Shown here: one piece after another, positions 17,056 to 25,682 of the stretch
Layout of the letters: each line of letters opens with the position of its first letter
Position numbering within the stretch: the stretch's first letter is position 1
Source of the DNA: Candidatus Palauibacter scopulicola
GTDB taxonomy: Bacteria > Gemmatimonadota > Gemmatimonadetes > Palauibacterales > Palauibacteraceae
Direction of reading: 5' to 3'
Length of the DNA: 64,000 nt
Assembly (NCBI RefSeq): GCF_947581915.1
Contig: NZ_CANPWG010000060.1
Span: forward strand, 1-64,000
Position numbers and translations under genes: made by a program
Notes under the pieces: model-generated
What the model was told of the DNA's origin: nothing
Databases searched by the model: none
What the model saw: only the letters and a program-made list of their open reading frames with translations

Positions 17056-18143
17056 GCGCTGAAGCGCTCGTTCAGCACGTCCTGGTTATCCACCCACCAG
17101 ACCCAGTCCCTGCGGAGCGCGCGCGCCATGTTGGCGGGATGCGTGGGCAGGTGCGGCCCCATCTCCACGCCGGTCTCCAGGTGGGTCGTGATCAGCGGCG
17201 CGGCCGAGGTCCGGGCGGGGCCGTACGAGATTCGGCGGCCTAGCGCCGCGAGCGCCTCGGCGGTACTCGCGAAGCTCACGAGTCGCATCGCCTCCTCGAC
17301 GCGCGGCGTGCCGGCGACGATGGCCAGCTGGTTGATGTCCAGGAGTTGCCCGTCCCAGACGATCTCGAACGGCTTGTTCTCCAGCACCTGTGCGTTGAAG
17401 ATGCGTCCGTTGTAGGCCGTGCTCATGACGACCTCCCCGTCGGCCAGCATCTGTGGCGGCTGGGCGCCGGCCTCCCACCACACGACGTGATCCTTGATCG
17501 TATCGAGCTTGCGGAACGCCCGGTCCAGACCCTCCGGTGTGTCGAGCAGGGCGTACACCTCCTCCGCCGGCACGCCGTCCGCCATGAGGGCGGATTCGAG
17601 GTTGAACATGGGAACACGGCGCATGCCGCGGCGCCCGGGAAACTTCTCGAGATCGAAGAAATCGGCGATCGTCTCCGGTCTGTCGCCCGGGAAACGGCTC
17701 GCATCGAACGCGTAGATCGTGGACCAGACGACAACCCCGGCCCCGCAGTCGGAAAGGGTCCCGGACAAGAAGTCCTCCGCCGCCGGCGTCCCGTCCGCTC
17801 CGGGGGGCAGAACCTCCGTATCGATGTACTCCAGCAGCCCCTCGTCGCAGGCGAGCATGACGTCCGACACGTTCAGGTCCACGACGTCCCAGTAGACGTT
17901 GCCGACCTCCACCTGGGCGCGGACCTGGGCCAGGGCGCCGGTGAAGTCCTCGACATCCACCCGGATCCCGGTGGCGGCGGTGAAGGGCTCGAACCACGCC
18001 TCCGTGCTCGCCTTCTGATACGAGCCACCGTACGAGACGGCGGTGATCGACTGGGCGGCCGCGTGTCCGGCGACACACGCGACGAGGGCGGCGGCGCAAG
18101 CGGACGTGCGCGCCACGGCGTGCGCGAGCGGGTCAGTTCGCAC
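17040..18143 (-). CDS. potD: Polyamine-type ABC substrate-binding protein (paralogue 2 of tandem pair)
   Basis: 367 residues with a Sec signal peptide ending near HAAAQ and no lipobox. The body is a type-2 periplasmic binding protein of the PotD/PotF group (VSYGGSYQKAS, WDVVDLNVSD, FPGRRGMRRVP, WWEAGAQPPQMLADGEV). It would capture the ligand and deliver it to the PotBC-like permease. It begins at GTG 18143, overlapping the upstream paralogue's stop by 11 bases. It is similar to that neighbour throughout, so the pair arose by tandem duplication, but it lacks the lipid anchor. Confidence 0.88.
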   Translation of the reverse strand: MRTDPLAHAVARTSACAAALVACVAGHAAAQSITAVSYGGSYQKASTEAWFEPFTAATGIRVDVEDFTGALAQVRAQVEVGNVYWDVVDLNVSDVMLACDEGLLEYIDTEVLPPGADGTPAAEDFLSGTLSDCGAGVVVWSTIYAFDASRFPGDRPETIADFFDLEKFPGRRGMRRVPMFNLESALMADGVPAEEVYALLDTPEGLDRAFRKLDTIKDHVVWWEAGAQPPQMLADGEVVMSTAYNGRIFNAQVLENKPFEIVWDGQLLDINQLAIVAGTPRVEEAMRLVSFASTAEALAALGRRISYGPARTSAAPLITTHLETGVEMGPHLPTHPANMARALRRDWVWWVDNQDVLNERFSAWLAR

Positions 18144-19272
18144 GGGTCAGCCAAGCGCTGAAGCGCTCGTTCAGCGCGTCCTGGTTGTCGACCCAGAACT
18201 CCCAGTCGTTCCGCAGGGCGCGCGCGATGTTCTCCGGGCTCGTGGGCAGGTGGGGCGCCATCTCGACGCCGGTCGCGAGGTGCGTCGTGACGAGCGGCTC
18301 TCCAGACCGGCGGGCCGGACCGTAGGAGATCCGGCGCGCGACCGCCGCCAGCGATTCCCCGGTTGTCGCGAAGGCGACGAAGCGGAGCGCGTTCTCGAGC
18401 CGCGGCGTCCCGGCCACGATGCTCAACTGGCCGTAATCGAGCACCTGGCCGTCCCACACGATGACGAACGGCTGCTCCTCCAGGATCTGTGCGTTGAAGA
18501 TGCGGCCGTTGTAGGCCGTGCTCATCACGACTTCCCCGTCCGCCAGCATCTGCGGCGGCTGGGCGCCCGCCTCCCACCAGACGACCTGGTCCTTGATCGT
18601 ATCGAGCTTGTCGAAGGCGCGGTCGAGCCCTTCCGGCGTCGAGAGCGTGGCGTACACATCGTCGAGCGGGACCCCGTCCGCGATGAGGGCGAACTCCAGG
18701 TTCACCTGCGGGACGCGGCGCATTCCGCGGCGCCCCGGGAACTTCTCGAGGTCGAAGAAATCCGCCATCGTCGCGGGCCGCTCATCCGGGAAGTGGTCGG
18801 CGTTATACGCATACACCGTGGAGTAGAAGAGCATCCCGGCTCCGCACTCCCCCTGCATCTCCGGGTAGAAGTCCTCCCTCGCGGGCGTCCCGTCGGGGGC
18901 CGGGGGCAGCATGTCGATGTCGATCGGCTCCAGCAGGCCCTCGTCGCAGCCGCGCATCGCGTCCGCCATCTCCAGGTCCACGACGTCCCAGTAGACCGCG
19001 TCGACATCGACCTGCGCCCGGATCTGGGCGAGGCCGCCGTTGTAGTCCTCCATGTCCACCCGAATCCCCGTCTCATCCATGAACGGGACCTGGATGGCCC
19101 CGCGATACGCCCGGCCGTAGGAGCCTCCCCAGGAAACGGCCGTGATCGCCGGATCCTCCGGCGCCTGCGGCCCGCACCCGAGCGTGAACGCCGCGGCGGC
19201 GACCAGGGCGGCGAGCGTTACGCCGCGTGAGGTGTGAACCGCAGACCCCTTCTTCGTATTCATGATTTTCAT
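18133..19272 (-). CDS. potD: Polyamine-type ABC substrate-binding lipoprotein (paralogue 1 of tandem pair)
   Basis: 379 residues. The signal peptide ends in a lipobox (FTLGC), so the mature protein should be membrane-anchored. The PotD-type body shares VSWGGSYGRAY, FPGRRGMRRVP and WWEAGAQPPQMLADGEV with the next gene. The start has a GGGAG site and overlaps the ATPase stop (ATGA). Having two adjacent, similar binding proteins, one lipidated and one soluble, in the same operon suggests either two ligands or two affinities served by one permease. Confidence 0.88.
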   Translation of the reverse strand: MKIMNTKKGSAVHTSRGVTLAALVAAAAFTLGCGPQAPEDPAITAVSWGGSYGRAYRGAIQVPFMDETGIRVDMEDYNGGLAQIRAQVDVDAVYWDVVDLEMADAMRGCDEGLLEPIDIDMLPPAPDGTPAREDFYPEMQGECGAGMLFYSTVYAYNADHFPDERPATMADFFDLEKFPGRRGMRRVPQVNLEFALIADGVPLDDVYATLSTPEGLDRAFDKLDTIKDQVVWWEAGAQPPQMLADGEVVMSTAYNGRIFNAQILEEQPFVIVWDGQVLDYGQLSIVAGTPRLENALRFVAFATTGESLAAVARRISYGPARRSGEPLVTTHLATGVEMAPHLPTSPENIARALRNDWEFWVDNQDALNERFSAWLTRAN

Positions 19273-20417
19273 GCGTTTCTCCCAGCCTCCTCGTCGCCTT
19301 CAAAGTCCAGCGCGCGGCAGTCGTTGACGGTCCAGCCGATGCGGACGGTGTCACCCACCATCATGGCGCCGTGCCCCACGATGTTCGGAATCTTGGCCAC
19401 GACATCCCGGCCCCCGCAGGCGGCCAGCCGGACGCGCAGGTGGTCGCCCAGAAAGGTCATGTCCTCGATGGCGGCCTCGACCACGTTGTGGTACAGACCC
19501 TCCTCGGGCTTGATCGCGATCCGTTCGGGGCGAATCGAGAGCGTGACCGTGTCGCCGACCCCGCACGGGGCGATGCGAAAGGCGCGGATCCGCTCGCCTC
19601 CCACGTCCACTTCGCACAGGTCATCCTCCACGAGCGTCACCCGGCCGTGGAGCCGGTTGTTCTCGCCGATGAAGCGGGCCACGAAGGCGCGTTCGGGCTC
19701 CTCGTAGAGCCCCTCCGCCCCGGCGATCTGCTCGATCCGGCCGCCGTTGAGGACGGCGATCCGATCCGACATCACCATCGCCTCCTGCTGGTCGTGGGTG
19801 ACGTAGACGACGGTCACGCCCAGCCTCTGGTGGATGGAGCGGATCTCGTACTGCATCTCCTCGCGCAGACTGCGGTCCAGGGCGCCCAGCGGCTCGTCCA
19901 TGAGCACGAGTTCGGGCTCGAACACGAGGGCCCGCGCGATGGCCACGCGCTGCTGCTGGCCGCCGGACAGCTGGCCGGGCCGCCGGTCCTCCAGCCCGCC
20001 GAGGCGGACGAGGTCCAGCGCACGCTCGACGCGCTCGCGGCGCCGCGCCTCGGCGATGCCTCGCACTTCCAGCGGAAACGCGAGGTTCGCGCCCACGGTC
20101 ATGTGCGGAAAGAGCGCGTAGTTCTGGAACACCATCCCGATCCCGCGCTTGCGGGGCGGCAGATCCTGGACGGAGCGCCCGCCGATGCGGATCGTGCCGG
20201 ATGTCGCGGTCTGAAAGCCGGCAAGCATCATCAGGATGGTCGTCTTCCCCGAACCGGAAGGACCGAGCAGGGTCACGAATTCGCCCTTGCCGATGCCGAG
20301 GTTCAGGTCGTCCACGACCAGCGTGCTGCCGTCGTAGCTCTTGCTCACGCCCTCGAACTCCACGTGCGCGGCCGGGCTGTGACGGCCGCTCTCCGCGCCG
20401 TTGGGACCCGCGATCAT
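19269..20417 (-). CDS. potA: ABC transporter ATPase, spermidine/putrescine type (PotA-like)
   Basis: 382 residues. Walker A GPSGSGKT is at 52-59, the Q-loop at Gln98, the signature LSGGQ at 150-154, and Walker B LVLMDEP at 170-176. An H-loop (VTHDQ) follows, then a C-terminal TOBE domain ([18 protein letters not shown]). This is the standard PotA/CysA/MalK-type importer ATPase. It is first in the operon, and its stop overlaps the start of the first binding-protein gene by four bases. About 150 bases separate it from the divergent DUF3500 gene, where the operon promoter must lie; I see no clear operator there. Confidence 0.92.
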   Translation of the reverse strand: MIAGPNGAESGRHSPAAHVEFEGVSKSYDGSTLVVDDLNLGIGKGEFVTLLGPSGSGKTTILMMLAGFQTATSGTIRIGGRSVQDLPPRKRGIGMVFQNYALFPHMTVGANLAFPLEVRGIAEARRRERVERALDLVRLGGLEDRRPGQLSGGQQQRVAIARALVFEPELVLMDEPLGALDRSLREEMQYEIRSIHQRLGVTVVYVTHDQQEAMVMSDRIAVLNGGRIEQIAGAEGLYEEPERAFVARFIGENNRLHGRVTLVEDDLCEVDVGGERIRAFRIAPCGVGDTVTLSIRPERIAIKPEEGLYHNVVEAAIEDMTFLGDHLRVRLAACGGRDVVAKIPNIVGHGAMMVGDTVRIGWTVNDCRALDFEGDEEAGRNA

Positions 20418-20568
20418 CTGGCGATTCTGCCTTGTTGTTCGGAATATGGAATGGTGATCGACTCATATGGGACGGTGATCGACCCCGGTTGAGGTCGACC
20501 AACTTGAAGGCGGCGGCGCCAATCCGCGAGTGCGCGCGGCCGAGGCTGTCTCGAGCGGAGGAGGAACG

Positions 20569-21612
20569 ATGAAGATCAGGAATCGGACGGCGGGACGGGT
20601 CACCTGGGCGACCTGCCTGCTCGTTCCCGCGGCCGCGTTCGCGCTGGCGACCGGAGGAGCGCCGGGCGCGAAGGTGGATTCGGCCTCCGCCGCACAGGCC
20701 TTCATTTCCCTGCTCGACGAGGCGGGACGGGCGAAGGCGCTCTTCTCGCTGGAGGACGAGGAGCGTTTCAACTGGCACTTCGTCCCCCGGGCCCGGAACG
20801 GACTGCCGCTCGCCGACATGACGACCGCGCAGCGCGGCGCCGCGCACGATCTCCTTCAAGCCGCCATGAGCAGCCAGGGGTTCCTGAAGGCGAGCGCGAT
20901 CATCGAACTGGAGCGCATCCTCGGACTCCTGGAGGGACGGCCCGAGCGCCGGGATCCGGAGAACTACTATGTCGCGATCTTCGGCGACCCCTCGTCGGAA
21001 GGGCCATGGGCGTGGCGGTTCGAGGGACACCACCTCTCCCTCAACTTCTCATCGCCTTCGGGTCTGCTCACGGTGACGGGCCCCGCGTTCATGGGCGCGA
21101 ACCCGGCCCGCGTGCCATCGGGTCCGAAGGCGGGCTGGCGACCGCTGGGGCGGGAGGAAGATCTGGCCCGGGCGCTGATGCGGAGCTTCACGCCGGAACA
21201 GCGCGAGCGCGCGACCCTCGCGGCCGAGGCCCCCAGCGACATCCTCACGGGAAACGACCGGGAGGCCCGGCTCGACGCGTTCGAGGGTCTTCCCGCCGAC
21301 GCCATGACGGCGGAGCAGCGCGCGATCCTGTTCGAGATCGTGCACGAGTACGCGGGGAACGCGACGGCGGGCCCCGATTGGATGGCGCGGGTCGAGAACG
21401 AGATTCCGGCGAGCGACATCCACTTCGCCTGGGCGGGACCGCTCGAACCCGGCGAGGGACACTACTACCGGGTGCATGCGCCGGTCTTCCTGATCGAGTA
21501 TGACAACACGCAGAACGACGCGAACCACGTCCACTCCGTGTGGCGGGATCTGGAGAACGACTTCGGAGGCGACGCGCTCGCGCGCCACTACGAGGAGTCC
21601 GACCACCACTGA
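20569..21612 (+). CDS. Exported DUF3500 family protein
   Basis: 347 residues with a Sec signal peptide (cleavage near the GGAPGA region). It matches the DUF3500 pattern: NYYVAIFGDPSS-type segment, WAWRFEGHHLSLNF, GPAFMGANPA, and the C-terminal HFAWAGPLEPGEGHYYRVH and FLIEYDNTQNDANHVHSVWRD. The histidine-rich conserved blocks suggest metal binding, but no activity is established for the family. The start at 20569 has an AGGAGGA site. The gene converges on the NodT-DUF1028 fusion. Confidence 0.9.
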   Translation: MKIRNRTAGRVTWATCLLVPAAAFALATGGAPGAKVDSASAAQAFISLLDEAGRAKALFSLEDEERFNWHFVPRARNGLPLADMTTAQRGAAHDLLQAAMSSQGFLKASAIIELERILGLLEGRPERRDPENYYVAIFGDPSSEGPWAWRFEGHHLSLNFSSPSGLLTVTGPAFMGANPARVPSGPKAGWRPLGREEDLARALMRSFTPEQRERATLAAEAPSDILTGNDREARLDAFEGLPADAMTAEQRAILFEIVHEYAGNATAGPDWMARVENEIPASDIHFAWAGPLEPGEGHYYRVHAPVFLIEYDNTQNDANHVHSVWRDLENDFGGDALARHYEESDHH

Positions 21613-21622
21613 CCGGGCGCGA

Positions 21623-21647
21623 CGGCCCCGGTCCCGCGCGGGGGCCG
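21623..21647. terminator. Possible bidirectional hairpin between convergent genes
   Basis: A seven-base GC-only stem (CGGCCCC at 21623-21629, GGGGCCG at 21641-21647) with an 11-base loop lies between the convergent stops of the DUF3500 gene and the NodT-DUF1028 gene. There is no T-tract, so intrinsic termination is uncertain. Confidence 0.3.
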
Positions 21648-21653
21648 GCGTGA

Positions 21654-24089
21654 CTAGCGGCCGATGAGCCTCAGGAAGCGGGGGTCCTCGCGCACGCGCT
21701 CGAAGTCGTCCGCGTCGGGCAGGGTCCGGCGTCGACCCGGATTGAGTTCGACCGCCCGCGCCAGGGCGTCGAAGGCGTCCTCCTCGCGCCCGTCGTCGAG
21801 CAGGAGCGCGGCCAGCGTCACCCACGCGTTGTCGTTCTCCGGCGACCTCTCCGAGGCGTCGCGCGCCAGCGCCAGGGCGCCCGGCAGATCGCCGTCCCGC
21901 CTCAGCCGCGAGGCGTCGCGCAACATCCGGCCCGAACGGTACATGTCCAGGACCCGGCGCAGTTCGGCGAGCGGTTCGTCGTGGTCGTCCACCCGGATGT
22001 CGACGACGCGGTCGCTGTAGCCGCCGTTCACCCGCGGCGCCACGACGAGGATGGCGCCGGACTGCATGCCGCGCGCATCGCCGCCGGCCGCCTGCGCGGC
22101 GTCGAGCGCGTCCATCAGCCGCTCCGCGAGCGGTCCCGCGGACGACTCGAACGAGGCCGCCATCGCGTCGACCACCTCGGGCCCCGTGAGGATGTTCCCC
22201 TGCGCGCAGTAGTCCACGCCGCACCTGTGGCCCTTCCAGTCGCTCGCGCCCGCGCCGGTCCAGGCGGCCGTCCGCCCCTGCTGGTCGAGGATCGCGACCT
22301 GGCGGCGATCCCGGCCCTCGTCACTCCCCACCATCATCTCGAGGGCTTCCTCCGGCGAGTATCCGGCCTGGAGGAGTTCGATGCCGATCGCCCCGTACAT
22401 GGGGTTCGCGGCGGCCTGGTGGGCGATGATTACGAGCCCGCCCTTGGCGTGCATGGCGCGGTTCCCCGCCCCGAACGCCTTCGACTGCACGCCCATCCCC
22501 AGTTCGCCGGTCGCGGGATCGCGCCCGATGATCGAGTACGTCCCGAGGTAGTTCGGGTCGGCGAGGTTTTCACCGCTGCCGGACGTCGGAACCATCTGCG
22601 GCTCGGGAACCGCCTCGGGCGAAGCCCAGGCGCCGCCCAGCGCCCGGTGGACGGCCAGCCGCGCGAGGGCCAGGTCTCGCGTCGCGCCCGCCAGCGCCGC
22701 CTCGACGTTCAGGAGCGTGCGCAGGGCGTCGAGGTAGTCGGTGTAGCCCACGACCCCCGATTCGTAGCGCTGCGACTGCAACTCCATCGTCGCCAGCGCC
22801 TCCTCGCGCTGGGAGGCGAGGAACGCGTGCCGTCGAGTCTCGTTCTCCAAACCGGCGAGCGCGGTTTCGACTTCGTTCACCGCCGTCACCACGGTCCGTC
22901 CGTACGCGTGTGCGGCTTCATCGAAACGGGCCTCGGCCAGCGCGAGATTGTTCCGGAGGCGACCGGCCTGGAAGATGGGCGCGGTCAGGTTCGTGATCAG
23001 ATTCGTGAACCACTGCTGTGCGTTGAAGAGCTCGCCGGCGTCCGCGCTGGCGAGCCCGATGGAACCGGACAGCGAGAGCGACGGCAGCAGTTGGGCCCGG
23101 CGTGCGCCGATACTGTAGCGGGCCGCGTCGAGCCGCTGGCCCGCCGCCCTCACGTCGGGCCGCTGGTGCAGGAGATCCGCCGGTATCCCGGCGGGGACGG
23201 GGTCCGCCGCGAGTTGCGGCGCGAGGGAGTCGGGCAGAATCACCTCGACATCCTCCCGATAGCCGCCCAGCAGGACGGCCAAGCGAGCCTCGGCACTCGT
23301 GAGCTGCGTCTCGAGCTGCGGCAGCCCCGCCTGCGTGTTCCTGAGGTCCTGGCGGACCTGGGACAGCGTCCACGAGTCGATCAGGCCGCGATCGTAGCTC
23401 GTCGAGGCCAGCGACTCGCGTTCGAGCAGCACCTCCACCGTCTCGCGGGCCAGTCCGGTCTGCCGCCGCAGGCTGACGATGTCGAAGTACGTGGTGATGG
23501 TCTCGGCCAGGATGCCGATCCGCGCCGCATGGAAGTCCGATTCCGACGCCAGGTACTCCGACCCCGCCGCCCGCGCGTCGTTGCGGGCGCGTCCCCAGAA
23601 GTCCAGCTCCCAGGAGAGATCCGCGCTGACCGAATACGTCGTCAGATCGATTCTGTCCGGAAACACGAACCCCGCGATCGAATCCCCCGGACCGCCCAGC
23701 CCGAGGGCCTGGATCTGCGCGCCGATGCCGGCGTCCGTCGGGGTGTCGGTATCGGTGACGTTTCCGCTGGCCCCGACGCTCGGGAAGAGGTCGGCCCGCG
23801 CCATGCGCGCCCTGGCGCGAGCCTGCCGAACCCGAGCAACGCCCGCGGCGAGGTCGAAGTTGGAGGCGAGCACGGAGTCGACCACGGCGTCGAGCACCGG
23901 ATCCCGGAACGTCGTCCACCACTGCAGCGGCTCGTACATCCCCGGCTGGAGGTCGGCCGAGAAATCCTCCGGCATTTCCGCCACCGGCTCCGGGAGCGAC
24001 GGCCCGGGAGCCAGCGAACAGGCGGAGAGCAGCAGCAGCGGGGCGGCCCGCAGCAGCTTCGTCACGCGCGGTACTCCCGGGCGCGCCAT
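21654..24089 (-). CDS. NodT/TolC-type outer-membrane lipoprotein fused to DUF1028 and TPR domains
   Basis: 811 residues in one unbroken frame. Residues 1-24 are a lipoprotein signal (LLLLSAC, Cys24). Residues about 25-487 are a NodT-family outer-membrane factor, as in RND-type efflux systems (PLQWWTTFRDPVLD, ELDFWGRARND, HQRPDVRAA, TAPIFQAGRLRN, VVTAVNEVETAL, VHRALGGAW). A linker of about 28 residues leads to a full DUF1028 domain at about 516-720 (GTYSIIGRDPATGELG, QSKAFGAGN, AQGNILTGPEVVDAM, VDIRVDDHDEPLAELRR). Residues about 722-790 form a TPR-like helical end. DUF1028 belongs to the Ntn-hydrolase superfamily in COG annotation (COG3342); its activity is unknown. It is the last gene of a six-gene minus-strand run. 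I know of no described protein with this layout. Confidence 0.88.
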   Translation of the reverse strand: MARPGVPRVTKLLRAAPLLLLSACSLAPGPSLPEPVAEMPEDFSADLQPGMYEPLQWWTTFRDPVLDAVVDSVLASNFDLAAGVARVRQARARARMARADLFPSVGASGNVTDTDTPTDAGIGAQIQALGLGGPGDSIAGFVFPDRIDLTTYSVSADLSWELDFWGRARNDARAAGSEYLASESDFHAARIGILAETITTYFDIVSLRRQTGLARETVEVLLERESLASTSYDRGLIDSWTLSQVRQDLRNTQAGLPQLETQLTSAEARLAVLLGGYREDVEVILPDSLAPQLAADPVPAGIPADLLHQRPDVRAAGQRLDAARYSIGARRAQLLPSLSLSGSIGLASADAGELFNAQQWFTNLITNLTAPIFQAGRLRNNLALAEARFDEAAHAYGRTVVTAVNEVETALAGLENETRRHAFLASQREEALATMELQSQRYESGVVGYTDYLDALRTLLNVEAALAGATRDLALARLAVHRALGGAWASPEAVPEPQMVPTSGSGENLADPNYLGTYSIIGRDPATGELGMGVQSKAFGAGNRAMHAKGGLVIIAHQAAANPMYGAIGIELLQAGYSPEEALEMMVGSDEGRDRRQVAILDQQGRTAAWTGAGASDWKGHRCGVDYCAQGNILTGPEVVDAMAASFESSAGPLAERLMDALDAAQAAGGDARGMQSGAILVVAPRVNGGYSDRVVDIRVDDHDEPLAELRRVLDMYRSGRMLRDASRLRRDGDLPGALALARDASERSPENDNAWVTLAALLLDDGREEDAFDALARAVELNPGRRRTLPDADDFERVREDPRFLRLIGR

Positions 24090-24096
24090 CGCGTGC

Positions 24097-24819
24097 TCAG
24101 GGCGCGATGCTGAAGCCGAACACGAGGTGCGCCCGGTCCTGGTCGGGATTCAGGATGTACGCGACGCTCACCGGCACGGCGAAGGTCTGGGTGATCGCAA
24201 GATCCTTGCTCGCCGTCACCCCCAGGTTGACCACGGCCGCTTCGTGGGTGCCGTAGAAGTCGCTCTCGCCACCCACGAAACCCATGTGCAGCTGCAACCC
24301 GACATCCACCCCGGAAATCGCGAAGGGCACGCCCACCTCCCCGTAAAACACTCTGCTCTCGGTGAGCACGCCTCCGAAAAGGGAGATCGGGAACGTCTCC
24401 GGCCCCGAGAAGGCGAGCGACATCTCCACCGTGTGCGCCGCACCGGCCCCGAAGCCGGCGCTGGCGTCGGGCGAAGGGAAGTAGTAGTCCGTGATTCCGA
24501 CCGCGACGGAGAGGCCCGATTCGGCCGTCACCGTGTAGGTCGCCCAGAGGTCGTTTTCGTTGGCCGAGGCGCCCGGGGCGGAGATGGAGTACGAACCCCA
24601 CGCACCGAACTCGAGCCCTCCGGCCCCGAAGGTGATCGCCGGCTGCACGGCCATGGATTCGCCGAAGTCGACGCCGCGCCACACGTAGCGGCTCACGACG
24701 TCGGCCCCGATCGAGACGGATTGCCCCCACACGGGAACGGCGAACGCGAAGAGGGCCGTGACGACGGCGGCGAGCCGGCGGCCCCGGAACCGGAACGAAT
24801 CAACGCGGATCACGGGCAC
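24097..24819 (-). CDS. TorF-family putative outer-membrane porin
   Basis: 240 residues with a Sec signal peptide ending near VWGQ. The mature part alternates short amphipathic strands and opens with VSIGADVVSRYVWRGVDFGES, the hallmark of the TorF/TIGR02001 putative porin family. It should form a small beta-barrel in the outer membrane; the cargo is unknown. Its start overlaps the transglutaminase stop by ten bases and its stop is seven bases from the NodT-DUF1028 start, so it is embedded in the operon. The C-terminus (GFSIAP) lacks the usual terminal aromatic residue. Confidence 0.85.
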   Translation of the reverse strand: MPVIRVDSFRFRGRRLAAVVTALFAFAVPVWGQSVSIGADVVSRYVWRGVDFGESMAVQPAITFGAGGLEFGAWGSYSISAPGASANENDLWATYTVTAESGLSVAVGITDYYFPSPDASAGFGAGAAHTVEMSLAFSGPETFPISLFGGVLTESRVFYGEVGVPFAISGVDVGLQLHMGFVGGESDFYGTHEAAVVNLGVTASKDLAITQTFAVPVSVAYILNPDQDRAHLVFGFSIAP

Positions 24820-25682
24820 GATGCTTCTCCTCTCTCAATGGTGACCCGGGTGCGAAGCATCGACTCCGCAGAACCCCGGAAGACGCCGCGAGTGGGCGGA
24901 ACATCGGCATAATCGCGGCCCACCGCGACCCGCACATGGCGCACATCGCATTGTGTGTCGTTGGTCGGATCGAAGCCGACCCATCCTGCGCCGGGAAACC
25001 AGCTCTCGACCCAGGCGTGGCTTTCGCCTCTCGTTACGCCGCCGCCGTCCCCGCTATCCGGACCCAGATAGCCCGACACGTAGCGGGTCGGGATCCCCCA
25101 ACCCCGCAGGATCGAAGCCATGACGTGAGCGTAGTCCTGGCACACGCCCTCGCGGCTCTCGAGGATGCGCTCGATCGGCGAATCCACGGCGGTCGTACCT
25201 GGAATATAATCAAACGACTCGTGGAGCCGGCTCCGCAGCGCCGTGGCGGTCGCCAGCGGATCATCCCCGCGTTCGAGGCCGCGGCTCTCGATGAAGTCGG
25301 CGAGGAGCGGCGAGGAGCGGACGAAACGGCTGGGCTGCAGCATCAGTCCGAGTTCGGGAGCCCTCGCCGCGGCGTCGAGCCGGGCCCACGCCTCTTCCCC
25401 GACCTCCAGGGGCGCCTCCGGTATCGGACCCACCTCCACGGTCGAACGTCCGACGATCGAGAGACGGCGATGCGTGCCGGGGCGATCGAAGAAGTGGCCC
25501 CGGTTGTGGAACGGTCCTTCGAATTCGAACACGGGGCCGGACGGGTCGGTCTCGATCGCGAACCCGCGCACGACCTGCCTTCGGTCCTGCACGGGGTGCA
25601 GATGGAGCGTCATGACGGACCCCCGAACCGGCGCGCTGTACACGAACTCGACCGCGTGTTCGATCGTGTAGCGCGCGATCAT
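24810..25682 (-). CDS. Transglutaminase-like cysteine peptidase/transferase
   Basis: 290 residues. An N-terminal beta domain (IARYTIEHAVEFVYSAPVR, typical of the Bact_transglu_N domain) is followed by a transglutaminase-like core with the full Cys-His-Asp triad: Cys181 (REGVCQDYAH), His222 (GESHAWVES) and Asp238 (GFDPTND). The family either cleaves or forms amide bonds. The ATG at 25682 overlaps the alpha-E stop (ATGA); the much longer upstream frame is an artefact of GC-rich sequence. It is the third member of the conserved ATP-grasp/alpha-E/transglutaminase module. No signal peptide is seen, so it is likely cytoplasmic. Confidence 0.92.
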   Translation of the reverse strand: MIARYTIEHAVEFVYSAPVRGSVMTLHLHPVQDRRQVVRGFAIETDPSGPVFEFEGPFHNRGHFFDRPGTHRRLSIVGRSTVEVGPIPEAPLEVGEEAWARLDAAARAPELGLMLQPSRFVRSSPLLADFIESRGLERGDDPLATATALRSRLHESFDYIPGTTAVDSPIERILESREGVCQDYAHVMASILRGWGIPTRYVSGYLGPDSGDGGGVTRGESHAWVESWFPGAGWVGFDPTNDTQCDVRHVRVAVGRDYADVPPTRGVFRGSAESMLRTRVTIERGEASCP

